From contig NZ_AQXI01000002.1 in NCBI RefSeq assembly GCF_000376445.1, positions 372,001 through 436,000 on the forward strand: a DNA stretch of 64,000 nt, given 5' to 3'. Source of the DNA: Haladaptatus paucihalophilus DX253. Its GTDB lineage: Archaea; Halobacteriota; Halobacteria; Halobacteriales; Haladaptataceae. The notes under the pieces are model-generated. The model did not search any database. It saw only the letters and a list, made by a program, of their open reading frames with translations, and had not been told where the DNA came from. This document shows positions 54,085-63,027 of the stretch, piece after piece; positions within the stretch are counted from its first letter, which is position 1, and each line of letters begins with the position of its first letter. Made by a program: the position numbers and the translations under genes.

Positions 54085-55638
54085 ATGGACGAAAAACTCG
54101 ACCGAGCGCCGATAGGCGTTCTCGACTGTTCGACGGACGGCACGGTGACCGGCGTGAACGAGGCCGCCCGGCGGCTCCTCGACGTCGGAACGGCCGACGT
54201 GACCGGTGCCGACGTCGGAACCGTGTTTCCGCGGAGCGTCGAGAACACGCTTTCGACCGTCCTCGATGCGGGACCACCCACGGAGGACCGCGAGTTCGAG
54301 GAGTACTACCCCGAACTCGAACGGTGGCTCGTGGTTTCGCTCGTCCCGGTGGACGATGAGGTGACGGTCTATCTCCGCGACGTGACCGACCGCCGGAGCC
54401 ACGAACGGACCGTCGCGGATATCCAAGGCCAGCTCGACCGGTTGATACTCCTCAACGGCCTCATCTCCGAGATTCTCACCGATCTCGTCGATGCGTCCAC
54501 GCGGGACGAAATCGCCGAGACCATCTGCAAGCGCCTCGGCGAGACGGACATCTACGAGTTCGCGTGGGTCGGGGAGCGGAAACTCGGCGCGGACGAAATC
54601 GTCGTCCGCGCGTCCTCGGGGGCAACCGGTCGGACGTTCGAGAACCTCACGGAGAGCCTGTCGCGGTCCGAAATGGGTCCGGAAGAACGCGCCGCCGAGA
54701 CGGGAACGCTCCAAGTCGTTCGCTCGCTGGCGAGCGACGATACGGTCCCCGAGGCCGTCCGTCGAGCGGCTTTCGCCGAGGGATTGCAGTCGATGCTGGC
54801 GATTCCGCTCACGTTCGGAACGGAGGTACACGGCGTCGTCGGCGTCTACTCGTCCGAACAGGAGGCGTTTTCCTCCCGCGAGCGAGCGAGTTTCGAAACG
54901 GTCGGCGAAATCGCCGGATTCGCCGTGAACGCGACGCGCAACCGAAACCTCCTCCTATCGGATACCGTCACCGAACTCACGTTCGAGGTGACGGACCCGG
55001 ACTCCCCTCTCGTGGCCGCCAGCGCCGACCTCTCGGCTGCACTCTCGCTCGCCGGGATGGTTTCACACGACGACAGGGGACTGCTCTGCTATTTCAGGGT
55101 CGATGGCGAACCGCCAGCGACGGTGGCCGAGACGCTCGATTTCGGCGACGATGCCGTCGTCTCCCGCATTGTCAACGATAGCGCGGAGACCGGTTCCGTC
55201 GAGATGGAACTCGGCACCGAAACCCTGCTCGGGGTGCTCTCGACGCTGGGCGTCTCCATCCGGTCCGCCGAGTTCGAGGACGGGTCCGGGCGCATCGTCG
55301 TCGAACTCTCCCCGGACGAAAGTGTTCGTCGAATCGCCGATGCAGTGACGCGGCAGTTCGACGCGGACGTCGTTGCCGTGCGGGAACGCGAGCGACCCGT
55401 TACGACCGCGAACCAACTCCGTGACGAACTCGGCGACAGGCTGACCGACCAACAGGAGGCCGTGCTCAGGACGGCCTTTTTCGCCGACTACTTCGAATCG
55501 CCGCGGGGAAGCACCGCCGAGGAGGTCGCAAGCACCCTCGGTATCACCGGTTCGACGCTCCTCTATCACCTTCGGGCGGCACAGCGGAAGCTGTTGGATT
55601 CGTTTTTCGACGACTCGGTTTCGGTGGTTCGAAAGTAG
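54085..55638 (+). CDS. PAS-GAF-HTH_10 regulator (Bat-like)
   Basis: A 517-residue regulator with four parts: a PAS domain (APIGVLDCSTDGTVTGVNEA, residues ~8-115), a GAF domain (residues ~130-285, ending GVVGVYSSEQEAFSSRERAS), a BAT-associated domain (LTFEVTDPDSPLVAASADLS, ~300-440) and a C-terminal HTH_10 (TDQQEAVLRTAFFADYFESP, GSTAEEVASTLGITGSTLLY). The architecture is that of bacterio-opsin-activator-like proteins, sensing a small ligand or light/redox state and acting directly on DNA. The close upstream kinase suggests joint control. The target genes are unknown. Confidence 0.92.
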   Translation: MDEKLDRAPIGVLDCSTDGTVTGVNEAARRLLDVGTADVTGADVGTVFPRSVENTLSTVLDAGPPTEDREFEEYYPELERWLVVSLVPVDDEVTVYLRDVTDRRSHERTVADIQGQLDRLILLNGLISEILTDLVDASTRDEIAETICKRLGETDIYEFAWVGERKLGADEIVVRASSGATGRTFENLTESLSRSEMGPEERAAETGTLQVVRSLASDDTVPEAVRRAAFAEGLQSMLAIPLTFGTEVHGVVGVYSSEQEAFSSRERASFETVGEIAGFAVNATRNRNLLLSDTVTELTFEVTDPDSPLVAASADLSAALSLAGMVSHDDRGLLCYFRVDGEPPATVAETLDFGDDAVVSRIVNDSAETGSVEMELGTETLLGVLSTLGVSIRSAEFEDGSGRIVVELSPDESVRRIADAVTRQFDADVVAVRERERPVTTANQLRDELGDRLTDQQEAVLRTAFFADYFESPRGSTAEEVASTLGITGSTLLYHLRAAQRKLLDSFFDDSVSVVRK

Positions 55639-55705
55639 GAGACGAAACGGGAACACACCCGCTCTCGATTCGGTGACGGTTCGGTGTGGGAGTACCGGTG
55701 TGGAC

Positions 55706-56290
55706 TTAGCGTCCCTCGCGGTCGATGGCCTCGAACGCCTCGAACAGTTCGTGCGGGTCGTCGAGCAACCGATGGATTCGGTGGGCCAACTGCGCCGCTT
55801 TGCGCTCGATGTCGAGATACTGCTGATGGTCTTGGCGCTTTCCTTCGGGTATCTCCGCCTCGATAACCGCGCGTTTGGACTCGACGCTGAAGTACTCGCC
55901 GAGCATTTCGTATCCCAGAATCGTACACTGCTGTGTAACGGCCGTTCGGATGTCCTCGCGGTCCACGGGCTTACAGAGGTAGTCGTCGAACGGCATATCC
56001 AGAACGTCGAAGCCGGGGTCGATGGCCGTCACCATGATGACGCGGCCGTCGAACCCCCGACCGGTGAGTTCGGAGAGTACCTCGTCTCCGGACATGCCGG
56101 GCATGTGGCGGTCGAGGAGAACGACGTCGACCGTCGAGTCCTCGACCGTTGCGAGAGCGGCCTCCCCATCGTAGACGGTTTCGACCGAACAGAGTCCTTG
56201 GAGTCGGAGCGCGTACGCGTCTGCGACCTCCTTTTGGTCGTCCACGATGAGTGCCTTCGCCAGTGTCTCGTCGTCCGTATCGCTCACCAT
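55706..56290 (-). CDS. HalX-domain response regulator
   Basis: A 194-residue protein. The receiver domain starts ALIVDDQKEVADAYALRLQG, has the phospho-acceptor Asp in VDVVLLDRHMPGMSGDEVLS, and the conserved Lys in DYLCKPVDREDI. The C-terminal ~70 residues (YEMLGEYFSVESKRAVIEAE ... QYLDIERKAAQLAHRIHRLL) are the HalX domain typical of haloarchaea. No DNA-binding domain is attached, so output is by protein interaction. It is divergent from the kinase pair at 56785 and is a candidate receiver for the active kinase at 58476. Confidence 0.92.
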   Translation of the reverse strand: MVSDTDDETLAKALIVDDQKEVADAYALRLQGLCSVETVYDGEAALATVEDSTVDVVLLDRHMPGMSGDEVLSELTGRGFDGRVIMVTAIDPGFDVLDMPFDDYLCKPVDREDIRTAVTQQCTILGYEMLGEYFSVESKRAVIEAEIPEGKRQDHQQYLDIERKAAQLAHRIHRLLDDPHELFEAFEAIDREGR

Positions 56291-56784
56291 CTGAATCGAG
56301 CCTTACCCGTCGTATCTCGTCGCCATCATATAATTACCAACTATTTTCGACGGGAAACTGCCACGTCCACGCGCGGCGTCGGTGCCGTCTCGCGGTGCTG
56401 ACCCGTACGGTATCTGTACTCCTAGAGGGGACGTTTTCAGTGATGGACGCTAGCTACCTCATATGGATTGTCGAACGGACCGGTCGATATCGAAACGGCG
56501 GTCGTGTCAGATGCGGAGCCAGACCCGTCCGCTACCGGTTTTCGGGGCGACCGCGGCGTCTTTCCTGTCTTTCCGTTCCGATATCGCTATCCCCGGCCGT
56601 TCCGGGCCGCGTCGGTTTCCTCTTGGTTTAATACCGTTCACAAATAAGACCTATCCGTCAGTGTCCGCCCGTTATGTGTGCTCCATCCGTTCGCCCTACG
56701 ACCGTGACGTCACTCCCCTCCCCCGCGAAGTGTATCGCACCGTTAGCAGGAACCCAGCGCCGCGTGCGGTGATGTGCTAGTCGA
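56291..56784. other. Gene-free spacer with promoter-like element
   Basis: A 494-bp spacer between the HalX regulator and the divergent kinase pair. Open frames on both strands lack coding character. A TATA-like GGTTTAATACC at 56626-56636 lies well upstream of the kinase gene. Confidence 0.35.
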
Positions 56785-58479
56785 ATGATGGACGTCGAGT
56801 TGGGGCTGCGCGTTGCGATAAACCTCGTCTCGGTCCTCGTGACGGGATACTTCCTCGTGATCATGTGGCGAGTTCGGTCGGAACCGACCTCCTTGCCGTT
56901 GCTCGGCGTTGCGGTCGTCGTGTTCCTCGGTGCCGTCGTCCACCCGCTCGTGACCACGTTCCTCACGAAATTCTGGTTCCTTAGCATGTACTCCGTCATC
57001 GTCTTCGGCGGCGGGTTCTGGTTCCTCTTCGCCCTCCGGTATACCGGCCGCGGCGGACGAGTTACTCCGTTAGCGGTCGCGCTCGTCGCTGGGCTGTCCG
57101 TCACCATGCTCGGCATCGATATCGCCGGTGCGACGTCGCTCTTCCGGCGGTTCGTTCTGGTCAACGTCCTCCTCAACTCCGTCATCCTCGTGCTGGCGTC
57201 GTTGGTCGTCATCGGCCTCATCGTCGTCGTCACGGTCTCCTACGAGGAAAACGAGTTCCTGATTCGCGGGTCGATGCTACTCTCGGGCGGTGCGGCGGTC
57301 CTCGTCCTCGTTCCGGTGGTCGCGTCGAAGTTTCCGAATCCCGTCGTCGTTCCCTCCATGTTCATCGCAGCGAGCGGACTGCTGAGCGTGGCCGTGAGCC
57401 GCTATCGTCCGTTCGAGATGCTTCCCGTCGTCCGCGTCGCCGGGCGGGACCGAATCATCGAAGAGCTATCGGATGCGGTCGTGGTCGTCGACCGCGACGG
57501 TCGAGTTCGGGACCTCAATCCGAGCGCCGAGACGGTGTTCGACATCGACCGGAGCGCGGTCCTCGGACGGCCGCTCGGAGATGTCTTCCCGGTTCCGTTC
57601 GACACGGCGAGCGCGGCCGCTGCCCAAGAACCGACCCACGTTCGAACGGACGACGACACGATTCTGTCGGTCACCGTGCGGAGCGTCACGGACGACCGTG
57701 ACCGCCTGTTTGGCCACCTCCTGGTCTGTCAGGACGTCACCGACCGCCGAAATCGTGAGGACCGATTGGCGGTCCTCAACCACCTACTGACCGGCGCGAT
57801 GCGTGAGCAAATGGGGGCCGTCGCGGACGATGTGACCGCGCTGCTCGATTCCGAGACGGCCGAGGCGACGGACCCGGAAGGTATCGGCGACGGCATCTAC
57901 ACGACGACGACGGACCTGCTGACGCTCGTCGAGCGCACCCGCGAAGTCGAGCGTGCGCTGGCCAACGGCGACGGGACCGGGGCCGACGAGCGAACCGATG
58001 CGGTTCCGATAGTCCGGGACGTGGTGAACGCCGATTCCGCTGACATCGACATCGTGCCGACGCTCCCCGACGGTCCGGTCCCGGTTGCAATCGGCGGGTC
58101 GCTCCTCCGGACCACGGTCGAAACGCTGCTGGACGATGCCGTCCGTCACGCCGCCGAAACCGTCGCCGTCGCCGTCGAAGAGACGGACGAGATGGTGACG
58201 ATACGAATCGTCGATGACGGTCCGTCCGAGTCGGACTCCGCCGAAGACGAGGGACAGTTCTCGGACGGCATCTCGATGCAGATCGCCCGACTCGCGGTCG
58301 AACACGCGAACGGTTCCGTCTCCGTTTCACCCGACGAAACCGACGGTCGTCGTATCCGCGTCCGACTTCCCGGCATCGGTTCGGCGTCGCGTGCTTCGGG
58401 ACGGACGGATTCGTCCGGTCGGGATGGCTCCCTCAGCCGAGACGCTCCGTCTCCGGTCGATGGAGGTGCTGAACGGTGA
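56785..58479 (+). CDS. 7TM-PAS histidine-kinase-like protein, probable pseudokinase
   Basis: A 564-residue protein. The first ~215 residues hold seven hydrophobic segments, the N-terminal 7TM domain of archaeal kinases. A PAS domain follows (IIEELSDAVVVVDRDGRVRD), ending in VCQDVTDRRNREDRL. The expected H-box, which in the next gene reads LNRVLRHNLRNELDAV, is LNHLLTGAMREQMGAV, with Gly in place of the phospho-acceptor His. In the N-box the key Asn is Asp (LLDDAVRHAAE), and the G1 and G2 boxes are degraded. It therefore probably cannot autophosphorylate normally and may sense and regulate its partner. The stop overlaps the next start by 4 bp. Confidence 0.85.
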   Translation: MMDVELGLRVAINLVSVLVTGYFLVIMWRVRSEPTSLPLLGVAVVVFLGAVVHPLVTTFLTKFWFLSMYSVIVFGGGFWFLFALRYTGRGGRVTPLAVALVAGLSVTMLGIDIAGATSLFRRFVLVNVLLNSVILVLASLVVIGLIVVVTVSYEENEFLIRGSMLLSGGAAVLVLVPVVASKFPNPVVVPSMFIAASGLLSVAVSRYRPFEMLPVVRVAGRDRIIEELSDAVVVVDRDGRVRDLNPSAETVFDIDRSAVLGRPLGDVFPVPFDTASAAAAQEPTHVRTDDDTILSVTVRSVTDDRDRLFGHLLVCQDVTDRRNREDRLAVLNHLLTGAMREQMGAVADDVTALLDSETAEATDPEGIGDGIYTTTTDLLTLVERTREVERALANGDGTGADERTDAVPIVRDVVNADSADIDIVPTLPDGPVPVAIGGSLLRTTVETLLDDAVRHAAETVAVAVEETDEMVTIRIVDDGPSESDSAEDEGQFSDGISMQIARLAVEHANGSVSVSPDETDGRRIRVRLPGIGSASRASGRTDSSGRDGSLSRDAPSPVDGGAER

Positions 58480-60098
58480 CCGACGCGTCGGTTCTCGTCG
58501 CCGGCGTCGGTGCGATAGGGTTGTTCGCCGTCGCAACCGCCATGGCCGTCCGCCATCGGAAACTCCCCGGTGCGGATGCGTTCGTCTTCCTGTTGCTCGC
58601 GCTGGTTTCGATGACGGGGTTCGTCGTTCTCGGTCGAACGGGGGTCCTTTCGACGGAACTCGCTCTCGGCGGCCTCATCATCTGCTGGATGGTCGCGTCG
58701 GTGATATGGGCCGTCTTCGCGTTCGAGTACACCGGTCGCGGTCCGACGATGACCGGTCGCCAGGTCGCCGGGTTGCTGTTGCTACCCGCGTTCGTCTGGG
58801 TGAACGCGGTGGTTCGAAATTCGCTCTCCGGCCCGTTCAAATCCGCCTCGTTCGCCTTCGGGAGCGTCGTGTTGCTAGCGACCATCTCGGTCGGCGGCTT
58901 CGGCGTGTTTCTCGTCCTCCAATCGGCCATCTCGTACGACGACCTACCGTCCGACAGGGCGCTCGTCCTGACCGCCTTCGGGGCGAGCATTACCCTCCTC
59001 GCCCTTCCGGCGAGCCTCGAAACGGCACGGTTCGAGGTGATAACGGACGTGGTTCTGCTAGGTGCGGTCGCCATCAGTGCGGCGGCCGTTCTCGTCCAGC
59101 GCAACTACCAACTGTTCGAAAGCGGCCCGAGTACGGGTCATCTCGCTCGGAAAACCGTTCTCGACCAACTGTCGGCGTCCGTCTGCGTCGTCGGCCGAGA
59201 GGGTCGTCTCCTGGACGCGAATCGGGAGGCAACGCGCACCTTCGACATCGAAACGAAGAACGCCATCGGCCAGTCGGTGGACGAGGTTCTCGGCGTCGCA
59301 CTGGACGTCCCGACGGGCGAAGTCATCTCTCTCGAAACCGTCGATGGTCGCCGCGAGTTCGAGGTCAGTCGCTCGTCCCTGACGGAGCGACACGGAACTC
59401 ACATCGGGCACGTCTATCTTTTCCGAGACGTGACGGAACAACGGACGCACGAACAGCGCCTCGAAGTCCTCAATCGCGTCCTCAGACACAACCTCCGGAA
59501 CGAACTCGACGCCGTTCGAGCGTTCGCGGAAACGCTCGGTGACGACGGCCCCATGGAAACGCCGACCGTCGCCGCGCGGATTCGGGACGTCTCGCGGGAA
59601 CTGGTCCACCTCGGAACGACCGTCGAACGGGCGGAGCGATTGCTCGCGCGCGAGACCCTCGACCGCGAACCGGTGGACGTCGATGCGTTGGTTCGGTCGG
59701 TCGCTTCCGACGTCGCTCGGACGTACCCGGACGGGGAACTCACGATTTCGACACCGGACGACGGTATCGACGCGCGTACCGACCGGGAAATTCTCGAAGC
59801 GACGCTCGCGGAAGTCGTCGATAACGCGCTCAAACACACCGGGACGGTGGACCCCAGCGTCACGATCCTCGTCCGGCGAGCGGACGAGTCCGTCGTCATC
59901 GAAGTGCGGGACAACGGTCCCGCGATTCCGGACCACGAGCGCGCGGTTCTGCTGGACGGCGAAGAGACGCCACTCCAGCATGGAAGCGGATTGGGCCTGT
60001 GGTTGGTGTACTGGGGGGTCTCTCGCTTGGGTGCAGATATCTCCATCGGCGAAAACGACCCGTCGGGGAGTGTCGTGACCATCCGTATTCCAACCTGA
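58476..60098 (+). CDS. 7TM-PAS sensor histidine kinase
   Basis: A 540-residue kinase of the same build as its upstream neighbour but with intact catalytic motifs. The seven membrane segments lie in residues ~1-210. The PAS domain includes LDQLSASVCVVGREGRLLDA. The H-box is EVLNRVLRHNLRNELDAVRA with the phospho-acceptor His, the N-box is LAEVVDNALKHTG, G1 is VRDNGPAIPDHER and G2 is HGSGLGLWLVYWGVSRLGAD. It begins inside the end of the pseudokinase gene (4-bp overlap), so the two are made together and may form a heterodimer. It precedes the ABC exporter by 155 bp. Confidence 0.92.
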   Translation: MTDASVLVAGVGAIGLFAVATAMAVRHRKLPGADAFVFLLLALVSMTGFVVLGRTGVLSTELALGGLIICWMVASVIWAVFAFEYTGRGPTMTGRQVAGLLLLPAFVWVNAVVRNSLSGPFKSASFAFGSVVLLATISVGGFGVFLVLQSAISYDDLPSDRALVLTAFGASITLLALPASLETARFEVITDVVLLGAVAISAAAVLVQRNYQLFESGPSTGHLARKTVLDQLSASVCVVGREGRLLDANREATRTFDIETKNAIGQSVDEVLGVALDVPTGEVISLETVDGRREFEVSRSSLTERHGTHIGHVYLFRDVTEQRTHEQRLEVLNRVLRHNLRNELDAVRAFAETLGDDGPMETPTVAARIRDVSRELVHLGTTVERAERLLARETLDREPVDVDALVRSVASDVARTYPDGELTISTPDDGIDARTDREILEATLAEVVDNALKHTGTVDPSVTILVRRADESVVIEVRDNGPAIPDHERAVLLDGEETPLQHGSGLGLWLVYWGVSRLGADISIGENDPSGSVVTIRIPT

Positions 60099-60195
60099 CG
60101 GTGCCCCGTCTCTTTTCTCGGCACCTGGTCGATATCGGCGATTCGAAGCTCGACACCAGATTCGACCTATCTCTGGATTATGTGGACGTAATCGA

Positions 60196-60207
60196 TTTAA
60201 AAATAAT
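60196..60207 (+). promoter_or_regulatory. AT-rich promoter-like element before the ABC exporter
   Basis: GATTTAAAAATAATC stands in a 70-bp AT-rich spacer before the ATG at 60254, the only such stretch between the kinase and the ABC genes. Its position, about 45-55 bp upstream, fits a TATA box with a short leader. This suggests the ABC pair has its own promoter. Confidence 0.45.
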
Positions 60208-60253
60208 CACAACAATTAAAGTATATGAAGAAGTAAAATTCAAATAGAAAACT

Positions 60254-61336
60254 ATGGTTACTGACACGAGTTCGGGCGGAACCCCGGCGATTCGGGTCGA
60301 CGGATTACGGAAGTCGTTCGGCGACGGCGACGACGCTGTAACGGCCGTTGACGGCGTTTCCTTCGACATCGAAACGGGAACCGTCGTCGGGATGCTCGGA
60401 CCGAACGGGGCCGGAAAGACGACGACGATAAAGTCCATCCTCGGGCTGGTAATCCCGGATTCCGGAACCGTCGAAATCGCCGGTATCGACGTCCACGAAC
60501 GACCACGGCGAGCGTATCGGAACGTCGGTGCGATTTTGGAAGGCGCTCGAAACGTGTACTGGCGGCTCACCGTCCAGGAAAACCTCTCGTTTTTCGCGGG
60601 ATTGGGCGGCGATGACCCCGACGATCTTCGGGAGCGACACGAGTCCCTCTTGGAACAGTTCGGTCTCTCGGAGTACGCCGATACGCCGGTGAACGACCTC
60701 TCTCGCGGCATGAAACAGAAAGTCTCGCTCGCATCGACGCTGGCACGCGACGTCGATGTGGTGTTCATGGACGAACCGACGTTGGGGCTCGACATCGAAT
60801 CTTCCCTCGAACTCCGTTCGGAACTCGACCGTCTCGCCGACCGCGAGGACGTCACCATCGTCCTCTGCAGTCACGACATGGACGTCATCGAGACCGTCTG
60901 CGACAGCGTTCTGATACTCAACGACGGCTCTGTCGTCGAGCACGATACCGTCGATTCCCTGCTCGAACTGTTCCGAACCCGCGACTATCAGGTCACGCTC
61001 GAATCGCCGGTCGCCGACGACGTTCTCCGTCGATTCGAACGGGCGGTCGGAGCCGACTGCTCCGACGACGGTGACCGCGTGACCGTCACGTTCACCGCGA
61101 CCGACGGCGACGAGATGTACGCCGTGATGGACACCATCCGGGACGCGGGAGCGGAGTTACGGGATGTCGAATCCGTGGACCCGGACTTGGAGGAGGTGTT
61201 CCTCCGACTCACCGAAACCGGCGACGGGCCGACCGACGATTCGTCCGCCCCAACGGGTACTCGGCCGGTTCCCGGCGATTCGGACGGTCCGCCTACCGCG
61301 GCCACGACGGAGGTGAGCGCCGATGGCGACCGTTGA
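60254..61336 (+). CDS. ABC-2-type exporter ATP-binding protein (possible lanthipeptide export or immunity)
   Basis: A 360-residue ATPase of the DrrA/NatA type. Walker A is MLGPNGAGKTTTIKSILGLV, signature VNDLSRGMKQKVSLASTLAR, Walker B VVFMDEPTLGLDIES and the H-loop LCSHDMDVIETV. The C-terminal region (residues ~225-320) carries the usual extra domain of this group (VADDVLRRFERAVGADCSDD). There is a ~35-residue low-complexity tail. It overlaps the permease by 14 bp. It lies next to the precursor peptide genes, convergent with them, which makes a role in export or self-protection plausible; there is no C39 peptidase domain. Confidence 0.92.
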   Translation: MVTDTSSGGTPAIRVDGLRKSFGDGDDAVTAVDGVSFDIETGTVVGMLGPNGAGKTTTIKSILGLVIPDSGTVEIAGIDVHERPRRAYRNVGAILEGARNVYWRLTVQENLSFFAGLGGDDPDDLRERHESLLEQFGLSEYADTPVNDLSRGMKQKVSLASTLARDVDVVFMDEPTLGLDIESSLELRSELDRLADREDVTIVLCSHDMDVIETVCDSVLILNDGSVVEHDTVDSLLELFRTRDYQVTLESPVADDVLRRFERAVGADCSDDGDRVTVTFTATDGDEMYAVMDTIRDAGAELRDVESVDPDLEEVFLRLTETGDGPTDDSSAPTGTRPVPGDSDGPPTAATTEVSADGDR

Positions 61337-62132
61337 TACCGGAACGGAGACGCGGGACGACGCCTCGCTGCTCGCGCTCGCGAAGGTCATGGTGTCCAAA
61401 CACCTCATCCTCCTCGTTCGCTATCCCGTCAACACCGTGGCTCGACTGCTCACGCTGATAATCCTCTTCGCGGTGGTCTTCTTCGGCGGGCAGGCGGTTT
61501 CCGGTGCCGCCCTGACGGACTCGTTGGACGGGATCATCGTCGGATTCTTCCTGTTCACCCTGTCGATCATCGCCTACTCGGGACTGGCGTGGAACGTGAC
61601 GCGCGAAGCCCAGTGGGGGACGCTGGAGCGGTTGTTCATGTCCCCACACGGGCTTGGAACGGTGATGGCCGTCAAGACGGTCGTCAACGTCTGCATGAGC
61701 GTCCTCTGGGCGGGTGTTCTGCTGGTGTTTATGATGCTCACGACAGGGCGCTGGCTGACCATCGACCCGCTGACGGTCGTCCCGTTGGTGCTGTTGACCC
61801 TCATGTCCGTCATCGGAATCGGGTTCCTGTTCGCGGGACTCGCCCTCGTGTATAAGCGCATCGAAAACGTGTTCCAAATCGTCCAGTTCGGATTCATCGG
61901 TCTCATCGCCGCGCCGACCGGCGATATCGAGTGGCTGAAGCTCCTGCCGGTGGCACACGGCAGTTATCTCACGCGGATGGCGATGCAAAACGGCATTCGA
62001 CTCTGGGAGTTTCCCACCTCCGAACTCGCGTTGTTCGTCGCAACCAGCGTCTTCTACCTCGTGGTCGGCTACTACTGCTTCTACCGAGCGGGCATTACAG
62101 CGCGCACGAGAGGCGTGATGGGGCACTACTGA
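61323..62132 (+). CDS. ABC-2-type permease of the exporter
   Basis: A 269-residue ABC-2 permease with six membrane segments: LLTLIILFAVVFFGGQAV, IIVGFFLFTLSIIAYSGLAW, VVNVCMSVLWAGVLLVFMML, VVPLVLLTLMSVIGIGFLFA, QIVQFGFIGLIAAPTGDIEW and LALFVATSVFYLVVGYYCFY. The loop NVTREAQWGTLERLFMSPHG is the ABC-2 signature before TM3. It is the last gene on the plus strand before the convergent precursor genes, with 147 bp between its stop and that of the nearest precursor. Confidence 0.92.
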   Translation: MATVDTGTETRDDASLLALAKVMVSKHLILLVRYPVNTVARLLTLIILFAVVFFGGQAVSGAALTDSLDGIIVGFFLFTLSIIAYSGLAWNVTREAQWGTLERLFMSPHGLGTVMAVKTVVNVCMSVLWAGVLLVFMMLTTGRWLTIDPLTVVPLVLLTLMSVIGIGFLFAGLALVYKRIENVFQIVQFGFIGLIAAPTGDIEWLKLLPVAHGSYLTRMAMQNGIRLWEFPTSELALFVATSVFYLVVGYYCFYRAGITARTRGVMGHY

Positions 62133-62279
62133 CGACTTCCCGTTTCGGGACGGTGACCCGGACGGCGGATGGTGGTTCCTGTTACTGCGGGCGCTTCGGT
62201 ATGCGGTGCTGGGGGATGGAAATGGGGATTCATAAAATTCGTTCGAATCGAGAGGAGTTCCCTCCTCGGTACCGACGTC

Positions 62280-62432
62280 TTAGATACCCGTGATGAGGCA
62301 GGTGATGATGCACATTTTCGCCGGACCGAGCGTGTCGTCGTCGAGGTCGGCTGTCATCTCCACGTCGAATTGGGAGTCGTACGCGTTCTTGTTGAGCTGT
62401 GCCGTCACCGTGTTATCAATTGCAACTGACAT
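62280..62432 (-). CDS. lanA3: Lanthipeptide precursor peptide 3
   Basis: A 50-residue peptide, too short for standard calling. The leader is MSVAIDNTVTAQLNKNAYDS, then QFDVEMTADLDDDTLGPAK. The core is MCIITCLITGI: two tandem Cys-x-x-Thr units (CIIT, CLIT). Leader positions MS, I, LNK, YD and F, and the LGPAK before the core, are shared with precursor 2. The start ATG at 62432 stands about 27 bp from a TATA-like box, implying leaderless transcription. It is the farthest of the three precursors from the synthetase gene, on the same strand. No Thr precedes a non-adjacent Cys in the core. The product is unproved. Confidence 0.82.
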   Translation of the reverse strand: MSVAIDNTVTAQLNKNAYDSQFDVEMTADLDDDTLGPAKMCIITCLITGI

Positions 62433-62458
62433 GCGTTGTACACTTTAAATTATACAGT

Positions 62459-62467
62459 ATTAAATAT
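62459..62467 (-). promoter_or_regulatory. TATA-like box of precursor 3
   Basis: On the minus strand the sequence reads TATTTAATA, 27-35 bp before the ATG. The spacing equals that of the boxes before precursors 1 and 2, consistent with leaderless mRNAs. Confidence 0.55.
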
Positions 62468-62611
62468 TAGTATTATATTCAATCTTTTATTACTGTACTA
62501 TATTCTTATATTGATATCGAGAAAAATAATCTTGCTGTGACTCAGTTGGATATGGCACGCCGTCGCGTAAAATTGTGTGATGTGTCGGTCAGTTCGAGCA
62601 CTCGTCGTCGC

Positions 62612-62785
62612 TTAGACGCTGACCGTAACTGCACAGCTGACGGTGCACGTGAGAAGACACAGCTTCGCCGGGCCAAGGTCCTCTTCGTCCTCGTATTCAG
62701 GAACCAGCGCATCCGTCTTGAACTCGGAGTCGTAGACGTCTTTGTTAAGCTGTGCCGCCACCGGACTGTCAATTACGATTGACAT
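62612..62785 (-). CDS. lanA2: Lanthipeptide precursor peptide 2
   Basis: A 57-residue peptide missed by standard calling. The leader begins MSIVIDSPVAAQLNKDVYDS and continues EFKTDALVPEYEDEEDLGPAK. The core is LCLLTCTVSCAVTVSV: three tandem units, CLLT, CTVS and CAVT, then VSV. The leader has the conserved MS-x-V/A-I, LNK, YDS and F positions and the LGPAK just before the core. It lies between precursors 3 and 1, with its own AT-rich promoter. The leader is acidic, as is common for class II leaders. Ring pattern and cleavage site are unknown. Confidence 0.84.
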   Translation of the reverse strand: MSIVIDSPVAAQLNKDVYDSEFKTDALVPEYEDEEDLGPAKLCLLTCTVSCAVTVSV

Positions 62786-62804
62786 ACAATACGTATATCA
62801 TGAT

Positions 62805-62817
62805 ATATATTAAAATT
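62805..62817 (-). promoter_or_regulatory. TATA-like box of precursor 2
   Basis: The minus strand reads ATTTTAATATATA, 20-32 bp before the ATG, in a strongly AT-rich stretch. It resembles the boxes of precursors 1 and 3 in sequence and distance. Confidence 0.55.
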
Positions 62818-63027
62818 TACTACCGGACTGAAATTGAATCCAATATCTATAGAACTATACCAATACTCCGAATTTACGGATGCTATTTAACGGTATATCC
62901 GACCAACACCGCTTGTATTTTCTATTATTCTCATTGTCGTCCGTTTGTGTGGTCCTTTTGAGAATCCTCGGTGAGAGTAGTACCATCGCTCGACTAAAAA
63001 TGGGGTCCGTCGTTTGATGCGGCGACG

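Noticed and set aside
62537-62782. Plus-strand frames of 76-86 codons across the precursor genes
   Set aside because: They are complements of the precursor coding regions. The minus-strand peptides share a conserved leader, promoter spacing and stop position; the plus-strand ones share nothing beyond mirrored sequence.
62790-63027. A fourth precursor gene between precursors 1 and 2
   Set aside because: The gap is longer than needed, but no frame there shows the MS-x-x-I leader or a Cys-x-x-Thr core.
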